NCBI GenBank assembly: GCA_963580455.1
Contig: OY756964.1
Location: forward strand, 23,100,001 to 23,164,000
DNA: 64,000 nt
Source of the DNA: Euonymus europaeus
Lineage: Eukaryota > Streptophyta > Magnoliopsida > Celastrales > Celastraceae
Direction: 5' to 3'
Each line of letters begins with the position of its first letter. Positions within the stretch are counted from its first letter, which is position 1. Below are positions 1 to 10,192 of this stretch, piece by piece. Below the pieces are notes generated by a model. That model searched no databases. It was given only the letters and a program-made list of their open reading frames with translations, and was not told the DNA's origin. The position numbers and the translations under genes were made by a program.

Positions 1-772
1 CGCGTCACTGACGACGCAAAAGAGCACCGCGACCTTACCGGGCTTCGATACCATGTTGAAACCACACATTCTAGGTCACTTCTCATATCTTTTAATAATC
101 CTTGATTACATTGTATATATCCTATTTACAAGTCTAACACAGAATAAGACTAGAATACCCTTAGGTATTCTAACACGTACCAATGATCCACGAGCTCAGT
201 AATTTAAGATGAAATGCATACGTTCTAACTATTGGAATTTGGAAGAGAATTCCATGAAAGACATAGACTTCTTTCCTATTTCAAAAACTTGGTGTTACTT
301 AGAGCTCTCCCACTTTGAGTACCCAAAATGGGTTAACTAAGAGGTTCAGTTTCCAAATCAATTGGAAAAATCGGCATTCGACACTAGCAAATAAATGGAG
401 TCATATGTGTCTTTTCCAAGAGAAGGTTTAAACAAATACACGAAGACATGATAGAATGGGAGAATTTACTCGACTGCCTTCGGGTTTTCATAAAGCACAC
501 ATTTTCCTCTTTCGGTTCAAATTATCAGTCTCAAAAGCATATTAATGAACAAGAATATGAAGAAAGACCTCAGAATCAAATCACAATAATAAAATGAACA
601 TCATTTGTCAAAAAAAGAGCATCAACAGACATCAAAATTAAACAATTAATCACGACTGAAAAAACAATTGATTAATCAAAATATCAAATACAGAAAAACG
701 GACAAAAAAATTAATCCCCAGGAACGTAAGAACACTAGTAAAGCTTAATGATAAAGAGATGTAAAAATTGAC
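1..772. other. Intron or 3' part of the truncated RRM gene; nothing else clear
   Basis: AT-rich sequence downstream (minus sense) of the RRM exon, probably its first intron. The GC-richer first 45 bases could be exon, but no domain is recognisable in any frame. No RNA gene or transposon end was seen. Confidence 0.3.
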
Positions 773-883
773 CTTAACGGCCACGATAACGCCGTAGATA
801 TTGACGATCCTGCGTATTCACTCTTCAGTGGCGTCGTACGGAATTCCTCCTACGTAAACCGAATTCTCATCGTCGATCGTCAT
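773..883 (-). pseudogene. First exon of an RRM RNA-binding protein gene with an in-frame stop
   Basis: Read on the minus strand from the ATG at 883, the exon encodes MTIDDENSVYVGGIPYDATEE, then TGA at 820-818, then IRRIVNIYGVIVAVKV. This is the start of an RNA recognition motif: the VYVGGIPY segment is RNP2 and the alpha-1 region follows. Related plant proteins have a Ser or Thr codon where the TGA stands. A single C-to-G change of TCA would explain it. A good donor (AAG|GTCAAT) follows at 773/772, so a multi-exon gene continues towards position 1 and beyond. The first 60 bases of the window (minus strand) may hold part of a further exon, but I cannot align it. Either a decayed copy or an assembly error at 819. 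Confidence 0.6.
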
Positions 884-2030
884 CCCCTATTTCCGAAAGA
901 TCAACTTCGTTGCTCTGCGTCTTCCTCCTCCACTCCCCGCAGTTGGTTTTGATAGTTTGGAAAACGAGTTTAATATATTGTTTTTTTTCGTTGCAGCTTT
1001 TGCATGATCAACAACAATGTACAAGTTCCGGCCTACAATAACTTATGGGCTAAATATTGTGCTAGGCCAGGCCCATAGTAAACCCCGATTAAAGTTTTGG
1101 GCCCTGTTATTCACACCATTTGACCCATAATCACAGCTGGGCATCAGAGAGACAGAGACCGGAAAACCAAACCGAAACCGAAACCGAGTTGGTTACACTA
1201 GTTAACCATACTCACCATCTCGCCGAATTGGTTACAAAAACTTGTATTTTCCGCTTTGCTTCTCTGAATTTAAATCAATCCAAATATATTCGATTAAATA
1301 CGTCTGAAAATTCAAATTAATTCTAGTTCAGACATACAAATATCTCGTAAATACTATATGTAATCAAACTTATATGGATCCCGATTTTTTTTTTCCACCC
1401 TTGCTTGGAAGCAAACATGTCACTGATTTAAAAAATGAAATGTGGCCATAAAAAGTAAGAAAGTAGTCTACATAGGATTCCATACATGTTAAGTATGAAT
1501 GTATGATACAAATCACAAGTACAGGAGTCAGGAGAGGAGCATCAAAGATTTCCACGTCGATGTGGGACCCTTGAGGTTGATCATGAGCACAACGAAAAGG
1601 AGATATCACTGTCTACACGTGGAAGGTGTTGACACGTAACGTGCTTTAAGCAGAGGCAAAGGTGGTCGGTGGTCCCCATCTTCAGTGTGGCCCACCGGAG
1701 ATTTCGATAAAAAAAAATAAAAAATAAAAATCAGTTTATGTCAATTCAAGCACCAAGAATTTCACCTTCTCTGTTTATTTATTTATTTTATCCTTTCCAG
1801 GGATTAATAATACAAGGTTGCCAGAAAAGAAAGCAAGGTTTTACTAGTAATAATATTTCAAATTAATTAATCTGCGGGCCGGGCGATCGCTCAGACACCA
1901 CAAATCTTCAAATTTGTATATTTTTTTAAAAAAGTCAATAATATTATAAGAATTTTCAAAACATTTAAATCTCATTTATAAAAAATTATTCAGATAATAT
2001 TCATAATATTATAGCTTAAAAATAAAAAAA
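884..2030. other. Intergenic; upstream region of the RRM gene
   Basis: About 900-1010 is likely 5' leader of the RRM gene. At 1046-1110 there are several TGGGCT/GGCCCA motifs (plant Site II type), the usual promoter elements of housekeeping and RNA-binding protein genes. The rest is AT-rich. I see no gene; the short frames around 1120-1320 and 1370-1609 look like chance. Confidence 0.4.
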
Positions 2031-2332
2031 TACTCTCTCTTTATCCCTATTTGATAGACTCATTTGCTCTTTCACATAGGTTAAAGAAAATTCAATTAAT
2101 ATAAGTAAAACAATAAATTTAATTGATTTTCTTCCTAAGATACCCTTCAATTACTCCACTTGCACTTTATTATTATTAGAATTTAATGTCATTTATTAAT
2201 AAATATGCACAATAAATGAGGATAGATTAGTAAATTAGTGATTTTTTACTTATTTCCAATAAAATAAATAATCTATAATTAGGGGAAAATCAAAATACAA
2301 AATGTGTCTCTCAAATAGGGACGGAGGGAGTA
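2031..2332. mobile_element. Stowaway-type MITE, copy 1
   Basis: Starts TACTCTCTCTTTATCCCTAT and ends in the imperfect inverse, GGGACGGAGGGAGTA, with the TA dinucleotide target typical of Tc1/mariner-derived Stowaway elements. The interior is AT-rich and non-coding. Two more copies of the same family lie at 29258-29547 and 59966-60267 and share interior blocks such as GCACAATAAATGAGGATAGA. Non-autonomous; no transposase is present. Confidence 0.8.
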
Positions 2333-3534
2333 ACATATTTAAATTCTCTTTAATTATTTTTTTCATTTTATATAAGCTCATTTTTTAGAAAATTTTTATA
2401 TAATCCAGTCCTACACAATTTATATAGCTCATTCCATTGTAACATCGTGCTCATTGTAAATTTACAGTTGAATAACATATTTTATTGTTAATATTTTTAT
2501 TGTAATATGATATTTTATAATATAATTTAATAAAATATTATATTTCATTATAATATTTTATTTTATTGTAAGTTATAAATTTTTTAATGAAATAAGAGCT
2601 ACAATAAAATAAAGTAATATAAATTTTGTAGCCACAAGGCATTTATCATCATTTTTTTAAAATTTCGTCTCGAAGATTTAAAAATAAATTAGTCAAGTAT
2701 GCGACCGTAATAATCTCCCTAACTAATGATGTCCAAATGGCAAATCGCTGCCATAAAAGAAAGGCAAATGGCTGTGTCATTGTCAAACTGTTCATATATA
2801 CTGCACATAGCCCACCATGTCAGTGAAAGGACATACCCAAAAAAAAAAAAATGGTGGTCACCTGTGGGCCTAGCCTTGTATTTCCTTCCCCTGACATGGA
2901 TGGGCCTTCCTCGCTCTTCGTTCGCTTCGTTGCACCAACCACTTGCACCAATCGTAATAACAAGTATTTGTTTCATTTCACCATCATCTTACTTACCATG
3001 TCTTTAGACTTTCCATTCCATTAACTAGTGGTGATTTTTGTGTCTTTTTTTATATTGAATTGTATTTATTTACTTATCAATCCATCAAGTGAGGAGGATG
3101 GCCACCGGCCTCCTGTCTTTCCCCTCCTCCTCTACCATAAATCTACCATTTTTCTCTTATTCTACATAGATCTATGGTATTTGATATGGGTTTGCAGTTT
3201 GATGCAGAGTGATCGTACTCATAGATTTGGTGTAGATTAATATTTCTTGATGAAGGGGAAAGCCATGAATCTTCATACATTTCATATGGTGTCTTTTGTC
3301 CTCTTGATTTTTGTTTAATTTATTTGGATTTATCCGGAGACGATGATTTTAATTTATGTTTATTCTTCAATTACTAATTCTTTCGCTTGAGTTTGTAAAT
3401 TACTTACACCTATAATGCGGATTTAAACCCTCCAAAAAAGTACTTTTCAATCTCACCCATCAAGTAGTTGGCTTACATCAGATTTGAAAGAAAAATACAC
3501 AGAAGATATTTCCTGGCGATTTTCCAAAACAAAT
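2333..3534. other. Intergenic, AT-rich, no gene seen
   Basis: Strongly AT-rich to about 2700, then mixed sequence downstream of the GRAS gene, which is read leftwards. The overlapping frames at 2719-3007 on both strands have no recognisable domain. The part next to 3534 is presumably the 3' UTR of the GRAS gene. Confidence 0.4.
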
Positions 3535-5121
3535 TTAAATAGCATCATGGTTTCTATAATTGTTAATAATGTCATTATTGAAAGTATCAGGAATGGCTTG
3601 CCAAGCCGAAGCCGAAATGAGAGGCCGGCTATGCCAGCCGAGGGTTAAGCACCCCTCCATCTCCTCTAAAGAGTATCCTTCAGCAGAGAACAATGTCAGT
3701 AGCATACTGGCTTGCTTGAACGCATTGGACCCCAAATGCAATGGTCTCAACCCGGCCCCTCCCAGCCGCGCCCTCCACTTAGCCAGTGGCTCGTGCCTCT
3801 CCACCCTAGCCGATCCCTCGCAGCACACCACGTTGCAGATCTCTTTCTGTATGTACATTTCCGCCAACGACTTCTCCGGCTGAATCCTACACGATTCCAG
3901 CGAGTCGAACATTGTTGAGTAGTAATACAGAGCCGCCGTGAACCGCTCCATGAACCCGGGTTGGTTGTGATTCGCTTCTTGCTCCACGACAGTCACGATC
4001 TTTGGGTTAAGGTTCCGGATCCAGCTTAGAACCACATCAATCGGCGAATTTCGGCTCGGGTCTGACCCGAGTAGTTTGTGGAGCTGCATTATTGAGTTTA
4101 CCGCCACGGCTTCTTTAGGATTGATTTGGAGCATCCCGGGCTTGACGTCCTCTAACCTTAAAGCAGCAACCCCACGGAAGGCGAATCGAACGTTGACTGA
4201 ACGGGCCAATTCGGCCAGTTTTAACCCGATTTCGCGGAGGGAGTCTCGCCCATCCGGCGATGGCGGGCCAATACCGGTTAGTCGGAGCACGGGAGGCCCA
4301 CCGGGACGAAGAGCAAGGGCCTGTATCAACGCCGGCCATTGTAATCCGTGCATCAAATTGAAATCGACTACGTGGACGCATTCGTAACCGTCGAAAGCCT
4401 CTAGAATCGCCTGATTGGCGGTGAAGTGTGCGAATTTCAGGTATGGGCATACCTCGTAGAAATGATGGTACAGAACCTCGTTTTCGTAAGGCGAATCTCC
4501 ACCAACCGGACAGCTCACTTGAGCAATAATTCGGCGTCTTAGAGCGTCGATGAAGTAGCCGGCCACCTTCCCGATGCCGCAGCCGGTGTTTACTCGCCTA
4601 AGCAAGCAATGCATATCCTCGATCAAGGACCCTGCCGATGCTAGCTCACCACGCTGCACCGAGTCTGCACAAGTCATCAACGTGTGGACCAGCCTAATGC
4701 CAGAGTCCTCCTCCTCCACGGTGGTAACCTCATTCAATTGCTGGTGAGGGGCGCCGTCATCGACCCATAGGGGACTGATAGGGGTTTGATTTTGAACGGG
4801 AACATCAGGGAGATCGGAAGGGAGGGAGAGTGGAGGCTGGTGTTGGTTGAACTCGGAGAGCAGCGAGTCAACCCAGGAGGAAATATCGGAAGGGTTGTAA
4901 ATGACGGCTTCAGATGCGACAAGGGAGAGTTCCGCTGGGGAGTTAACCATAGCAGTTTCAAGGCACTCCATGCGCTGAGCAAGTTGCCGGAGCTCCATTG
5001 AGCGGACCTTGTACCCGGCGCCGGCGAGTAGTCCGTCTATATCAGGCAGCGGGTGCTTGGTTGCAGAGGAGGATGAGCTGCTGCTCCCGGCCGACGTCGT
5101 GGATGCTCCGTAGGGCAACAT
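3535..5121 (-). CDS. DELLA-like GRAS transcriptional regulator with a DGLLA motif
   Basis: Intronless frame of 528 residues from the ATG at 5121, the usual length of RGL-type DELLA proteins. After a Ser run (13-19) comes a DELLA-type N-terminus: DIDGLLAGAGYKVRS (27-41), a LExLE-like stretch MECLETAM (51-58) and a TVHYNP-like EAVIYNP (71-77). The GRAS domain follows: leucine-heptad region from about 142, VHVVD (249-253, the VHIID motif), the PFYRE region, and a C-terminal SAW region containing LGWHSRPLISASAW. DELLA proteins are nuclear repressors of gibberellin responses; GA-bound GID1 grips the DELLA and TVHYNP motifs and triggers SCF-dependent degradation. Here Gly replaces the Glu of DELLA and TVHY is altered to AVIY, so GA sensitivity may be weakened (inference). 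Nuclear repressor function is likely but not shown. Confidence 0.93.
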   Translation of the reverse strand: MLPYGASTTSAGSSSSSSSATKHPLPDIDGLLAGAGYKVRSMELRQLAQRMECLETAMVNSPAELSLVASEAVIYNPSDISSWVDSLLSEFNQHQPPLSLPSDLPDVPVQNQTPISPLWVDDGAPHQQLNEVTTVEEEDSGIRLVHTLMTCADSVQRGELASAGSLIEDMHCLLRRVNTGCGIGKVAGYFIDALRRRIIAQVSCPVGGDSPYENEVLYHHFYEVCPYLKFAHFTANQAILEAFDGYECVHVVDFNLMHGLQWPALIQALALRPGGPPVLRLTGIGPPSPDGRDSLREIGLKLAELARSVNVRFAFRGVAALRLEDVKPGMLQINPKEAVAVNSIMQLHKLLGSDPSRNSPIDVVLSWIRNLNPKIVTVVEQEANHNQPGFMERFTAALYYYSTMFDSLESCRIQPEKSLAEMYIQKEICNVVCCEGSARVERHEPLAKWRARLGGAGLRPLHLGSNAFKQASMLLTLFSAEGYSLEEMEGCLTLGWHSRPLISASAWQAIPDTFNNDIINNYRNHDAI

Positions 5122-5933
5122 GGTTAATTGGAATTAAGGAGTACGTAGTATATCGGTTTGGTTATATGTGCTCCTCCTGAATCATCGATGAGATTCACCA
5201 ATGGATTCCATTTGATGTTTGGAATTCAGAGACTGTGAGTCTGGTGAGTGTGAGAGTGAGTGAGTGTGGTTGGTACGGTTAGTGTGAAGAGAAAAAGTAG
5301 ATATTATTGAAGTTGAGGTGATACTGATAGGAGAAGATGGCATGAAAGTGAGAAGAAAGAGGCAGATGGTTGTGGATTTTGCGTAAACCAGAAACCCACT
5401 CACTGTGGTTGGTAGAGAAAGATTAGATACTGCTTCACATGACGTGTGTCTTGTCTTGGGAAGATATTCAACAGCTGTCTCTCTCTGTGTTGCTGATTGC
5501 TGAACCAAATATATAACTCCAATTATCAAATATCAACCGCTTACGAATCCTCAATTGAAGAGGACTCTGTTCTCCAAAAAAAAAGAAAAAAAAAAAGAAG
5601 AGAAACAGAAATTCACCTGTTGTGTGGCTGAATTATAAAATAATATAGTCAAATAATTATATTAAAATAGTGCATCTTTTTATCATTATATTAAATGATA
5701 TGATATTCATTGTTAAAAAAATATTTAAAATAAAATAAAATTATTGTACGCATGTCATTGCATAAATATTCAGTTTGTCCCTAATTAATATTTTCAAGAT
5801 ATATATTTGTTCAAGATATGTGACATTGTCTCATGTCTATCTATCATTATATTAAATATTCTAATCTCCACCATTAAAAAGAAGTGCATAAATGTCTATC
5901 TTGCCATAACTAATAATTTGACGACGTTAATTT
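5122..5933. other. GRAS 5' leader and AT-rich spacer
   Basis: 5122-5520 is GA/CT-rich and probably the GRAS leader and core promoter. From 5560 a poly-A tract and AT-rich DNA follow. No gene seen. Confidence 0.4.
5509..5516 (-). promoter_or_regulatory. Probable TATA box of the GRAS gene
   Basis: A TATATA run (forward atatata) about 390 bp upstream of the GRAS ATG, followed in the transcribed direction by a CT/GA-rich leader typical of plant 5' UTRs. Position is the only support. Confidence 0.45.
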
Positions 5934-6300
5934 CACTACAAGAACTTCACGAATTATAAACAAAATTTTTTGTAGGTAATCCTAAAAATCCATCAATGAT
6001 ATTTATTACCGATGGAAAATTTTCATCGTTAAAACCATCATAGTTAATCTAAACACCGATGATAAAATTTTTTGTTGGTAATTACCGATGGATTTTTTCG
6101 TCAATAATCTGTTGGCCAAAAATTTAAAATAATAATAATAATAAATTCTCCCTGTAATCCATCGGCAAAAAAATTAAAAACAAAATTCATTGATAATCCT
6201 TCAGCAAAATAAAAATTATGTAAATAATCCATCGACAAAAGAATAAAAAAATAAAAAGAAATTATGTTCATCACAAGTTTTTCATTACTAATAAGTTAAA
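5934..6300. mobile_element. CACTA (En/Spm) transposon end with subterminal repeats
   Basis: CACTACAAGAA at 5934-5944 is the terminal signature of CACTA elements. Inside it, short motifs of the type TACCGATGG / CCATCGGCAAAA repeat in both orientations over about 300 bp, as in CACTA subterminal transposase-binding regions. I could not find the matching TTCTTGTAGTG end, so this is a one-ended relic or its partner is too diverged. No coding capacity. The right border is approximate. Confidence 0.6.
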
Positions 6301-7044
6301 ACTTCACACTCAATTTTTTCATATCATTCTCATAATAAAATTTTGAAAAATAAAAATAAAAATAATTTATAGATGTTGACCAAGTCAACATTCACGTGTC
6401 ATCCAGTGGAATGGACTGTACGGCGTCCAGTCTTTTGGCCAGACTAAACGCTAGTAAAACTCCTTATTGATTTAAATGTTAACCATCTGATATTAATACA
6501 TATTTAATTAAATTATCTTATTTAATTGGGAAAAGGAAAATAATCTTCCTTTTCTCCGGGTTGGATGTAGGGTGGAAATTTTTTGGTTTTAGGTTGAAGA
6601 ACCTTTTTATTTTAAAAATATTTGAATGTTTCGGATTTGGATTGATTTGATTTTTTGGATGGAATTAATTAATCATATTCAAATTGGTTTTAAATCTTGA
6701 AAAATAAATCGGATAATAATTCAATTCGGATTAAAGTCTGGATAAATAAATTGGATAAGCTTTTTGCCGACTGGAATTCAATTTTAGACGGAAAAATCTT
6801 TGTGTTTGGATTCATACTTTGAACATATAATTTATATCAAATTTTAATTTAATTCGGGTATGATAAAGTTTGGATGTCGAGGGTAAAATTTATATAAGAT
6901 TAAAACTTTATAAATATAATTACAGAACATATATGAGGTGGGCCGAAGCCCAGCCCATAGACTTTTGGAAATAACTATGCCCACAACAGCCCTACAAAGC
7001 CTAAGCGTCATTTTTGTCTTGCGATCTTCTTGTTGCCGTTTCAC
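6301..7044. other. Intergenic and PPR gene promoter
   Basis: AT-rich spacer. Nothing coding is seen. The last 110 bases contain the promoter motifs listed separately. Confidence 0.4.
6939..6957. promoter_or_regulatory. Site II (TGGGCC/AGCCCA) cluster upstream of the PPR gene
   Basis: One TGGGCC and two AGCCCA motifs within 20 bp, about 90 bp before the PPR start codon. Such TCP-bound Site II pairs are common in promoters of plant organelle-protein genes, which suits a PPR gene. Confidence 0.5.
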
Positions 7045-9042
7045 ATGCGTAGTGGAGTCAACTTTCCTTCGTTTGAATTAATTTCCAATTACTCACTCTC
7101 AAGGATTCACCTGCACTGTACAAACACGGCCAAACTCGACCAAAAATCATGCATTGCTCTTTTGAAGAGCTGCATATCGATGGCTCATCTCAAACAAATC
7201 CATGCCCAGATGTTCAGGGTCGGGATCCATCAGAGCCCGAACGCTGTCAAAAAGCTCATGGCGTTTTGTGCGGACCCGTCTCATGGAAGCCTGCGCTACG
7301 CAGAGACAGTGTTCGATTGCATGCAAGACCCGTGTTTGCTTGTATACAATCTCATGATAAAAGCATTTGCCAAGAAGGGTCGTTTCAGGAAGGCACTTTC
7401 CTTGTTTGCAAAATTGAGGGGAGACGGTTTATCACCCGATAATTTCACGTACCCATTTGTTTTCAAAGCGGCTGCGTGCTTAGGAGAGGTTTTAGAGGGT
7501 GCAAAGGTTCATGGGTTCGTCGTAAAATCAGGGCTTGAGTTTGATACCTACGTGTGTAACTCAATTATGGATATGCATGCACTGTTGGGCGATATTAACT
7601 GTATGAAGAAGGTGTTTGAAGAAATGCCGGACAGAGATGTGGTTTCTTGGAACGTGATGATTTCTGGGTATGCTAGATGCAGGAGATTTGACGATGCTAT
7701 TAATGTTTTTATGCGAATGCGTCAATGCAATGATTTTAAGCCCGATGAGGCTTCAGTTGTAAGCGCTCTATCGGCTTGTGCTGCAATAAAAAATTTGGAA
7801 CTTGGTGGGGAAATCCATCGTTATGTTAATGAAGAACTTGGATATACCACTCTAATTATTGGAAATGCTTTGTTAGACATGTATTGTAAATGTGGGTGTC
7901 TGAGTATAGCCCGCAAAATTTTTGATGAAATACCGTGTAAGAATGTCATTTGTTGGACCAGTATGGTGTCCGGGTATGTGAACTGTGGTCAGCTTGATGA
8001 AGCTAAAAAGTTGTTTGAAAGAAGTCCAGCTAGAGATATTGTTCTTTGGACGGCTATGATTAATGGGTATGTGCAATTGAATCGTTTCGATGAAGCAGTG
8101 GCATTGTTTCGAGAGATGCAAATCAAAAGAGTTAAACCAGATAAATTTATAGTGGTTGCTCTCCTTACTGGTTGTGCTCAGCTGGGAGCTCTAGAGCAAG
8201 GGAAATGGATTCACGAATACATAGATGACAACCAGATTTCCATGGATGCAGTTCTTGGCACTGCTATTGTAGATATGTATGCTAAATGTGGGTGCATAGA
8301 GAAAGCTTTGGAGATTTTCTACAGCTTAAGGGAAAAAGATACAGCCTCTTGGACTTCGATTATATGTGGGCTTGCCATGAATGGTAAGACAATTGAGGCA
8401 CTCAAGTTGTTCTCAGAAATGGAAAGACATGGGGCTAGACCTGACGATATCACATTTATTGGCGTTTTAAGTGCTTGTAGTCATGGAGGACACGTAGACA
8501 AGGGCCGCAAGTTATTTGATTCCATGAAACATATCTATCAAATTGAGCCAAAGTTGGAACACTATGGTTGTCTGATTGATCTGCTTGGTCGAGCTGGGCT
8601 TTTAGATGAAGCAGAGGAGTTCATCAAGAAGATACCTGACCAAAATAGTGAAGTTGTTATCCCAGTTTACGGCGCTTTGCTTAGTGCTTGCAGAGTTTAT
8701 GGAAATGTTGCGATTGGTGAGCGTGTGGCGAAACAGTTGGTGAATTTAGGGATGAAAGATTCCAGTGTCCTTACTCTTCTTGCCAATATATATGCCTCAC
8801 ATGACAGATGGGAAGATGTAACAATGGCTAGAAGGAAAATGAAAGAACTTGGAGTCAGAAAACTTCCTGGATGTAGTTCTATTGAGATTAATGGAATAGT
8901 CCACGAATTTCTTGTTGGAGATCTATCTCATCCAGAAATTAGAGAAATATACTCCATGTTGGAAAGAATAGCTAAACCCTCATCAGGTTCTGAACATAAT
9001 GAAATGGAAGATGATAACTTATCTGCCATTGTACTTTTATGA
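7045..9042 (+). CDS. PLS-class pentatricopeptide repeat protein, E subgroup
   Basis: Intronless frame of 665 residues from the ATG at 7045. An upstream TTG at 7030 only looks like a start because the frame is open. About a dozen PPR units of P, L and S type run through the protein, with repeated signatures such as VSWNVMISGYARCRRFDDAINVF pieces, NALLDMYCKCGC and TAIVDMYAKCGC. It ends in an E-type domain (LLSACRVYGN, ANIYASHDRWEDV, PGCSSIEINGIVHEFLVGD) without a DYW deaminase domain. E-class proteins bind single organelle transcripts and usually recruit a deaminase for C-to-U editing. A mitochondrial or plastid location is expected; the N-terminus is compatible with a transit peptide but not diagnostic. 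It resembles the Arabidopsis At1g31430 group (from memory). The target RNA cannot be read from the protein here. Confidence 0.93.
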   Translation: MRSGVNFPSFELISNYSLSRIHLHCTNTAKLDQKSCIALLKSCISMAHLKQIHAQMFRVGIHQSPNAVKKLMAFCADPSHGSLRYAETVFDCMQDPCLLVYNLMIKAFAKKGRFRKALSLFAKLRGDGLSPDNFTYPFVFKAAACLGEVLEGAKVHGFVVKSGLEFDTYVCNSIMDMHALLGDINCMKKVFEEMPDRDVVSWNVMISGYARCRRFDDAINVFMRMRQCNDFKPDEASVVSALSACAAIKNLELGGEIHRYVNEELGYTTLIIGNALLDMYCKCGCLSIARKIFDEIPCKNVICWTSMVSGYVNCGQLDEAKKLFERSPARDIVLWTAMINGYVQLNRFDEAVALFREMQIKRVKPDKFIVVALLTGCAQLGALEQGKWIHEYIDDNQISMDAVLGTAIVDMYAKCGCIEKALEIFYSLREKDTASWTSIICGLAMNGKTIEALKLFSEMERHGARPDDITFIGVLSACSHGGHVDKGRKLFDSMKHIYQIEPKLEHYGCLIDLLGRAGLLDEAEEFIKKIPDQNSEVVIPVYGALLSACRVYGNVAIGERVAKQLVNLGMKDSSVLTLLANIYASHDRWEDVTMARRKMKELGVRKLPGCSSIEINGIVHEFLVGDLSHPEIREIYSMLERIAKPSSGSEHNEMEDDNLSAIVLL

Positions 9043-9140
9043 AGAAAGCTCCATTTCTGATAGAAACAAGTGTTGACATATGTGGACATCATAAATCATC
9101 CGAGTATTGAAAATGGATTTTTTTGGTTCGTCCAAGTTTG

Positions 9141-9552
9141 ATGCAGCCTCATTTAGGAGAAGAAGGCACTCCACTACTGCACTTGTGTATCGCCTCCGAT
9201 CCCCGCATGTGTATCACCTCCCATCGGCTAAGTGCCCCTGGTAAATCCCCAACTAACACCTTCTACTTCAAAACAAAAACCAGACAGAGAGCCTTCAGAC
9301 AAAATTTGAAGCCGGCCCTCAGGCTTAGCCTGGTGGAGCCAAGGGCAGCTGTGGACGTTTTGCAGTTGGTGGACTTCCTGTACGATGATCTTCTGCGCCT
9401 GTTCAATGATCAAGGCATTGATCGGAGGGCGTACCATGAGCAAGTGAAGTTCAGGGACCCAAACACCAAACATGATACTATAACTCGCTATCTTGTCAAC
9501 ATTTCCCTCTTGAAAACCTCTTCTGGCCTGACTTCTACCTGTACTGGGTTAA
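9141..9552 (+). pseudogene. DUF2358-family gene fragment, frameshifted
   Basis: From the ATG at 9141 the frame has a polar N-terminus and then RLFNDQGIDRRAYHEQVKF, RDPNTKHDTITRYLVNISLL, the conserved core of plant DUF2358 (NTF2-like) proteins. Near 9517 the frame breaks. The +1 frame continues LFWPDFYLYWVKQ, which is the expected continuation of this family, so one base seems to be missing. A donor (AAGCAG|GTTTTG) follows at about 9553. The later exons of this family were not found to the right, except perhaps a weak SPDLEVTK match near 10057. DUF2358 proteins are plastid or cytosolic proteins of unclear role. Decayed or truncated gene, or a sequencing error plus a missed gene end. Confidence 0.6.
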
Positions 9553-10122
9553 GCAGGTTTTGCACTTTTTACTTCTTTTTTTTTTGGTTGATAGACCAAG
9601 TGACGAATTTTATATTTGCATTCAAATGATTGAAAATCATTATTTTTTTGAGATTGATGTTACTTGATAGCTATTGATAAAATTATCCTTTCTTGTAATC
9701 CAAGATTGTACTTGAAATGTTCAAGATATTTCCAGTATCTGATGATGTTGAGAGGCAAAGAAAATTTTATTATTGTGTTTTCGATGTGAGTTGCTTTTTC
9801 TAAAAGCTTGTTAACTTCTGTTTATTTTCAAGAATGTTTGATAGTGTATCATAAAAGAATGTATGACAGTGTTAGGAATATTGTAATGTATCAAGCTGCC
9901 CATTTGTTTTGATGTGAGTTGGAAGATGAATTCAACAATTAGTTTATTTTGGGTTTTTCTTCTTGGTCTGATTGAAATGGCTATTGACACCATTTACTTT
10001 GTGATTGGTGGCATCAAAGAGTAATGAAGTGCTCATCTGCCGTCTGGAGTGCTCTGTTGATTGTTCTCCAGACCTTGAAGTTACCAAGAGAAGTTTGTTT
10101 CATTGTATTACCATCAAGGATC
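9553..10122. other. Spacer after the DUF2358 fragment
   Basis: AT-rich with no clear exon. May be degraded intron and exon remnants of the DUF2358 gene. Confidence 0.3.
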
Positions 10123-10192
10123 GATCAGTACAGGCATTAGGCTTCTAAACCACCTGAAACTGTTGTTTAGAAGCCTAATGCCTGTACCGATC
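10123..10192. repeat. 28-bp near-perfect inverted repeat with 14-nt loop
   Basis: Arms at 10123-10150 and 10165-10192 are reverse complements with one mismatch (A opposite C). The loop is 14 nt and the flanks do not extend the pairing. This would form a very stable hairpin in RNA of either strand. The arms match no plant microRNA that I recognise. It could be a small-RNA precursor, a short fold-back insertion or a local inverted duplication. Confidence 0.85.

Noticed and set aside
3560..5180. Several plus-strand frames opposite the GRAS gene
   Set aside because: They are antisense shadows of a GC-rich coding exon and show no domain.
7030..7044. Five extra residues on the PPR protein
   Set aside because: The start would be TTG; ATG is at 7045.
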